A DNA stretch of 64,000 bases, taken from Thalassomonas viridans. Lineage in GTDB: Bacteria; Pseudomonadota; Gammaproteobacteria; Enterobacterales; Alteromonadaceae. Shown here one piece after another: positions 61,044 to 64,000 of this stretch (position 1 is the stretch's first letter; the number at the start of each line of letters is the position of its first letter). Made by a program: the position numbers and the translations under genes. Location of the stretch: contig NZ_CP059733.1 of assembly GCF_000948985.2 (NCBI RefSeq), positions 558,001 through 622,000 of the forward strand. The letters run 5' to 3'. The notes below the pieces were generated by a model. It ran no database searches. It saw nothing but the letters and a program-made list of their open reading frames with translations, and had not been told where the DNA came from.

Positions 61044-63947
61044 TTATTTCCCTCCTGCGGCGTCGATAGCTTTTTGAGTTAAGTTAGTGGTAAAAGACAC
61101 GGCGTTCATCTTGTAGTGAATGCGGCTTTTGTCTAACCAATGTATTAGGTAGAAGTCGCGGGCCGTGGCGATGCGATAATCGATATAGTCGGCGATGCCT
61201 TTTTCCAGCAGGACGCGGTAGAGGGTACCCTTATCGTCTACCAGCAAACGGCTGCTTTTCTCTGCCGCAAAGATCGAGGCGTGGACATTGTCTTTTTTGT
61301 ATTTGGCATACCCTGCCAGCTGGGTTTTAACCTCGGCAATGATCGCTTTGACATAGTCGGAAAAATTCTTCGGATCGATATCCTGATCCATTGCCAGTAA
61401 TTTTTTACCATTGGTGAGATATTCGGCCAGTGGCTGATAAAGGTTGCCCTCCTGCTGGTAATTTGCCGGTTGCATGCTGGCCTGCAGTTTTAACAGGGCG
61501 GCATGAATATGCTGTATAGGCTTATCTTTAGAAGGCCTGGTCATAGCTTCGAGCTTGTCGGTGATCAGCGCCAGCAGGTCAATCATCAGGGTGAATTCCT
61601 CGAACTTGTCGTTGCAATATAAAAGATTGCTGCGCTGACTTAACTCGTGGAACAGTTCTTTGGCTTCGGTTAATGCGCCAAAAACCACTTCAACCAGGCC
61701 GGCATTATCTTTTGCCTTTTTCAGGTTGCTGCTGACGATAGGGTAGAGATCGACAAAGCCGCCGATTTCATCAAAGTAATCAAGCATGCGCTGATTGTTT
61801 TTGATCTTGCTTTCATATGGTTTTTTTAGTTGGGTGATCAGGGTATAAAGGCTATTGATGCTATTGTCGGCACGGGCGAGCAAGAGTTGGTGGCTGGCAT
61901 GCTGCCAAACCAAAAGCTCTTCTAATTTCTGCTCGATATTTTGCCATTTGGCATTGTCGCCTGCCGCCAGGAGTTTAAGCACGACAATATGGTCCAGGTC
62001 CTTGTGCTTAAGGAGAAAGTCATAACCATAATCGTCTTTTTGTCCGGATGTAGCCTTAGTGACGGTCCAGTCTTTGGGGACTTCTTTCTGTAACTCTTCG
62101 GTAGAATAGACTTTTTTTGCTAGCAGGTATAAAGGTACTACAGGTAAAGGGTAGCTTTCATCGTAGGTTCTGCCCAGGCGCAAATATTTATCCAGTTTGG
62201 TGCTTAAGATACCGTCAAAGAAAACTTTTTGATTGTCCGGTTTGGCTTTATCAAGGCTGACGCGCAGGTCATTAATAATTTCCAGCTTGGCAAAGGGCAG
62301 CTTGAACTTAGTTGCCAATACTTCATTTACCTTATGACCCACCTGGGTGCAAATGAGCAACTGCTTCATCTGCTTTTGCTCTTCTTCCTTGTCAAATTTG
62401 GCGGTGATCACTGCTTTGGCATTGATTTTCTCTTCGGTATCGTTGCCAGCCTTTACTTCAAACTTATCATACCAATCGTTGTAATCTGAGAACTCCAGAT
62501 CTGCAATGCCGGTTTTGGGTAAGGCTTGTTTTAGCGCCAGACTTATAGTGTCATCGAGTAAAGGCGTAAAATAATCAAATCTTAAGGTGCGGGAGAATTG
62601 TTTAAAAAAGCACTTGATACCGCTTTGGGTTGATTTGTTATAGAGGGCTTCGAGATCAAGCGCCTCCTTAAAAACTTTGCTGTTGTTCAGGGGATGATCG
62701 TCGTCAACTTGAGATATTTGTTCGATTGCCGTTAACGCGGCATAACCCCGGGTTAAACGTTTATAGAATTTATGGGGCGAGCCGCTGGTGTTGGTCAGCA
62801 CCTCGTTAATCATGTTGATGTTTTCTTCCAGTTGATATTCAAAATCCGGAATGCGTATATACTGGCCATTATCCCCCAGGTATCTCGGGTTCGCCTGGAT
62901 ATGAATACGTTTCATCCCTCTTTGGACGATCTTGTTATCAGGCACGAAATAGGGGTTCTTGTCAGTCAGGCCCTGGATATTTTTACTGAAGCGCACCCAT
63001 TGGTTGAGGGTTTCTTCTGACTCGCGGCGCGGAATACTGATATCAATGATCTCTCCCCTGAATTTGATCGCCTCGGCATTGATGTCTTCCCGGTTGACCT
63101 GGCCCTCATAACTTAGTCCCGGCTTTTTGTAGCGTGCGATTAACCGGTATAGCAGAAACTTGCCTATGGTGGTGTTGATCCAGATCGAGCTGTCTTTTTT
63201 CACTTTTTTGCCGCGAAAATCTTTGAGTACGGCGACACCGGGCGGGAAATATTCATTCGCTTCGCTGTACTCAGGCTTCATAAAGTCAATATCTTTGTCT
63301 TTTTTAGCAAATAGGGTGCGAATGTTGTCGAAGTAGTTAACCGGGTGCAGGTATTCACTGCTTAAACAGAGTAAGACATTGCTCTGCATTTTTAGCTGGT
63401 GTTCTAACGGCAGTCCCTGGGCTATTCCCGGGTACTTTTCAAAATCATCTTTAAGTTCGTCTTTAAGCTCGGTATCTGAAATATCGACTTGTTTTAATGT
63501 TTTGCTGCCATCGTAGCTTGGTTTCGGCAACTTACCCTTATCTGTTCCACCGATAATAAAGCCGTCCCGGGCCGGCGGCAGAATGTCGTTTTTAATGCAA
63601 TCATGAATTTGATTGAGGATTTCATACCACCATACTTTGGGCAGAAAGGGATTGATCACGATTTGGTTGTCGAAATCACTCCATTTTTTATCAAAGAGCT
63701 CTTTCTTTTTTTTATCATCGGTGACATTCATCTTGTACAGGTTCAGGGCCGAATTACCCTTGATATAGACTTGCACCAGTTGACTGTCGAGGTCGTCGAT
63801 ATCGCCGAATCGACTTTGGATGTTTTTCGAAAGGCGGGCGATTGTTTTTAAAATAAACAGCCTGGCTTCAACCTGATTGTTGATCCGCCCGGTTAGTATA
63901 TCGTCAACCGCCCTTTGTAGATCAGTACGTGCTTTACTCTTTGCCAT
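61044..63947 (-). CDS. Large nucleotidyltransferase-like protein, unknown (967 aa)
   Basis: 967 residues, paralogue of the downstream gene. N-terminal Y-I-K-G-N-S-A-L-N (61-69) and K-W-S-D-F-D-N-Q-I-V-I-N-P (88-100) are the same motif set; the second G of the loop is N here. The third acid is in I-I-D-I-S-I-P-R-R-E-S-E-E. The C-terminus Y-R-I-A-T-A-R-D-F-Y-L-I-H-W-L-D matches the other copy. The overall length suggests two stacked modules with an extra central part. It starts near the right end of the window; only 53 bases of upstream sequence are visible. Function unknown. Confidence 0.6.
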   Translation of the reverse strand: MAKSKARTDLQRAVDDILTGRINNQVEARLFILKTIARLSKNIQSRFGDIDDLDSQLVQVYIKGNSALNLYKMNVTDDKKKKELFDKKWSDFDNQIVINPFLPKVWWYEILNQIHDCIKNDILPPARDGFIIGGTDKGKLPKPSYDGSKTLKQVDISDTELKDELKDDFEKYPGIAQGLPLEHQLKMQSNVLLCLSSEYLHPVNYFDNIRTLFAKKDKDIDFMKPEYSEANEYFPPGVAVLKDFRGKKVKKDSSIWINTTIGKFLLYRLIARYKKPGLSYEGQVNREDINAEAIKFRGEIIDISIPRRESEETLNQWVRFSKNIQGLTDKNPYFVPDNKIVQRGMKRIHIQANPRYLGDNGQYIRIPDFEYQLEENINMINEVLTNTSGSPHKFYKRLTRGYAALTAIEQISQVDDDHPLNNSKVFKEALDLEALYNKSTQSGIKCFFKQFSRTLRFDYFTPLLDDTISLALKQALPKTGIADLEFSDYNDWYDKFEVKAGNDTEEKINAKAVITAKFDKEEEQKQMKQLLICTQVGHKVNEVLATKFKLPFAKLEIINDLRVSLDKAKPDNQKVFFDGILSTKLDKYLRLGRTYDESYPLPVVPLYLLAKKVYSTEELQKEVPKDWTVTKATSGQKDDYGYDFLLKHKDLDHIVVLKLLAAGDNAKWQNIEQKLEELLVWQHASHQLLLARADNSINSLYTLITQLKKPYESKIKNNQRMLDYFDEIGGFVDLYPIVSSNLKKAKDNAGLVEVVFGALTEAKELFHELSQRSNLLYCNDKFEEFTLMIDLLALITDKLEAMTRPSKDKPIQHIHAALLKLQASMQPANYQQEGNLYQPLAEYLTNGKKLLAMDQDIDPKNFSDYVKAIIAEVKTQLAGYAKYKKDNVHASIFAAEKSSRLLVDDKGTLYRVLLEKGIADYIDYRIATARDFYLIHWLDKSRIHYKMNAVSFTTNLTQKAIDAAGGK

Positions 63948-64000
63948 CGCTAATACCTTATAAATTAACTGTATTTTTGTATTCGATCGCAGAGATTATT

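Noticed and set aside
1..64000. CRISPR array, tRNA or rRNA genes
   Set aside because: No regularly spaced direct repeats, no cloverleaf or rRNA stretches noticed on reading both strands; a dedicated scan was not possible.

Overview
The window looks like a chromosomal segment of a marine gammaproteobacterium of the Alteromonadales, most like Colwelliaceae (a Thalassomonas/Colwellia-type genome). The evidence is two large TonB-dependent receptors, a methylcitrate cluster of the AcnD/PrpF type, two PEP-CTERM proteins, a BCCT transporter with a CosR-like MarR regulator, a zapB-like/zapA pair and a polar-type flagellin. This is inference from gene content; no rRNA or tRNA gene was seen.

Layout. 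1-8.4 kb: the end of a SRPBCC-like gene, a DUF4345-like membrane protein, a MarR regulator, a TPR-sulfotransferase paired with a TonB-dependent receptor, and a BetT-like BCCT transporter facing a CosR-like MarR gene. 8.6-16.9 kb: an eight-gene plus-strand operon of unusual composition. It encodes a secreted 4-Cys protein, an outer-membrane lipoprotein, a TPR/PEGA inner-membrane protein, a PEGA/SUMF1 inner-membrane protein, a 39-residue secreted peptide, an ExbB/TolQ/MotA-type proton channel and two membrane-anchored von Willebrand A proteins. The two vWA proteins have N-termini like ExbD/TolR. I read it as a proton-motive-force-driven envelope machine of undescribed function and the most interesting locus here. 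17.3-21.8 kb: a SymE-type toxin, a Fic protein and an AT-rich island of small membrane, secreted and ankyrin-like proteins, including a duplicated small membrane gene. 21.9-30.2 kb: cytochrome b561 and a five-gene tripartite RND efflux operon with its own two-component system.

30.4-36.7 kb: a RidA protein; a hidden 53-residue RiPP-like precursor on the minus strand; a c-di-GMP-I (GEMM) riboswitch on the plus strand with a sigma70-like promoter leading into a truncated S8-protease propeptide gene; then a LysR/AzoR pair, a Bcr/CflA MFS pump and two pirins. 36.7-45 kb: a MITE-like inverted-repeat element, a 1017-residue TonB-dependent receptor, two PPP-type phosphatases, a PEP-CTERM protein and an M19-like dipeptidase. 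45-49 kb: zapB-like/zapA, a lone flagellin, a lipoprotein and an L,D-transpeptidase-like protein. The flagellin and the first PEP-CTERM gene have nearly identical sigma54-type promoters.

49-57.2 kb: the propionate (methylcitrate cycle) operon, transcribed leftwards: GntR regulator, prpB, prpC, acnD, prpF and an iron alcohol dehydrogenase. Palindromic candidate operators lie ahead of the regulator gene. 57.4-58.5 kb: a second PEP-CTERM protein and a second MITE-like element. 58.5-64 kb: two adjacent large paralogous proteins (844 and 967 residues) with a nucleotidyltransferase-like signature, function unknown; a second candidate for an undescribed system.
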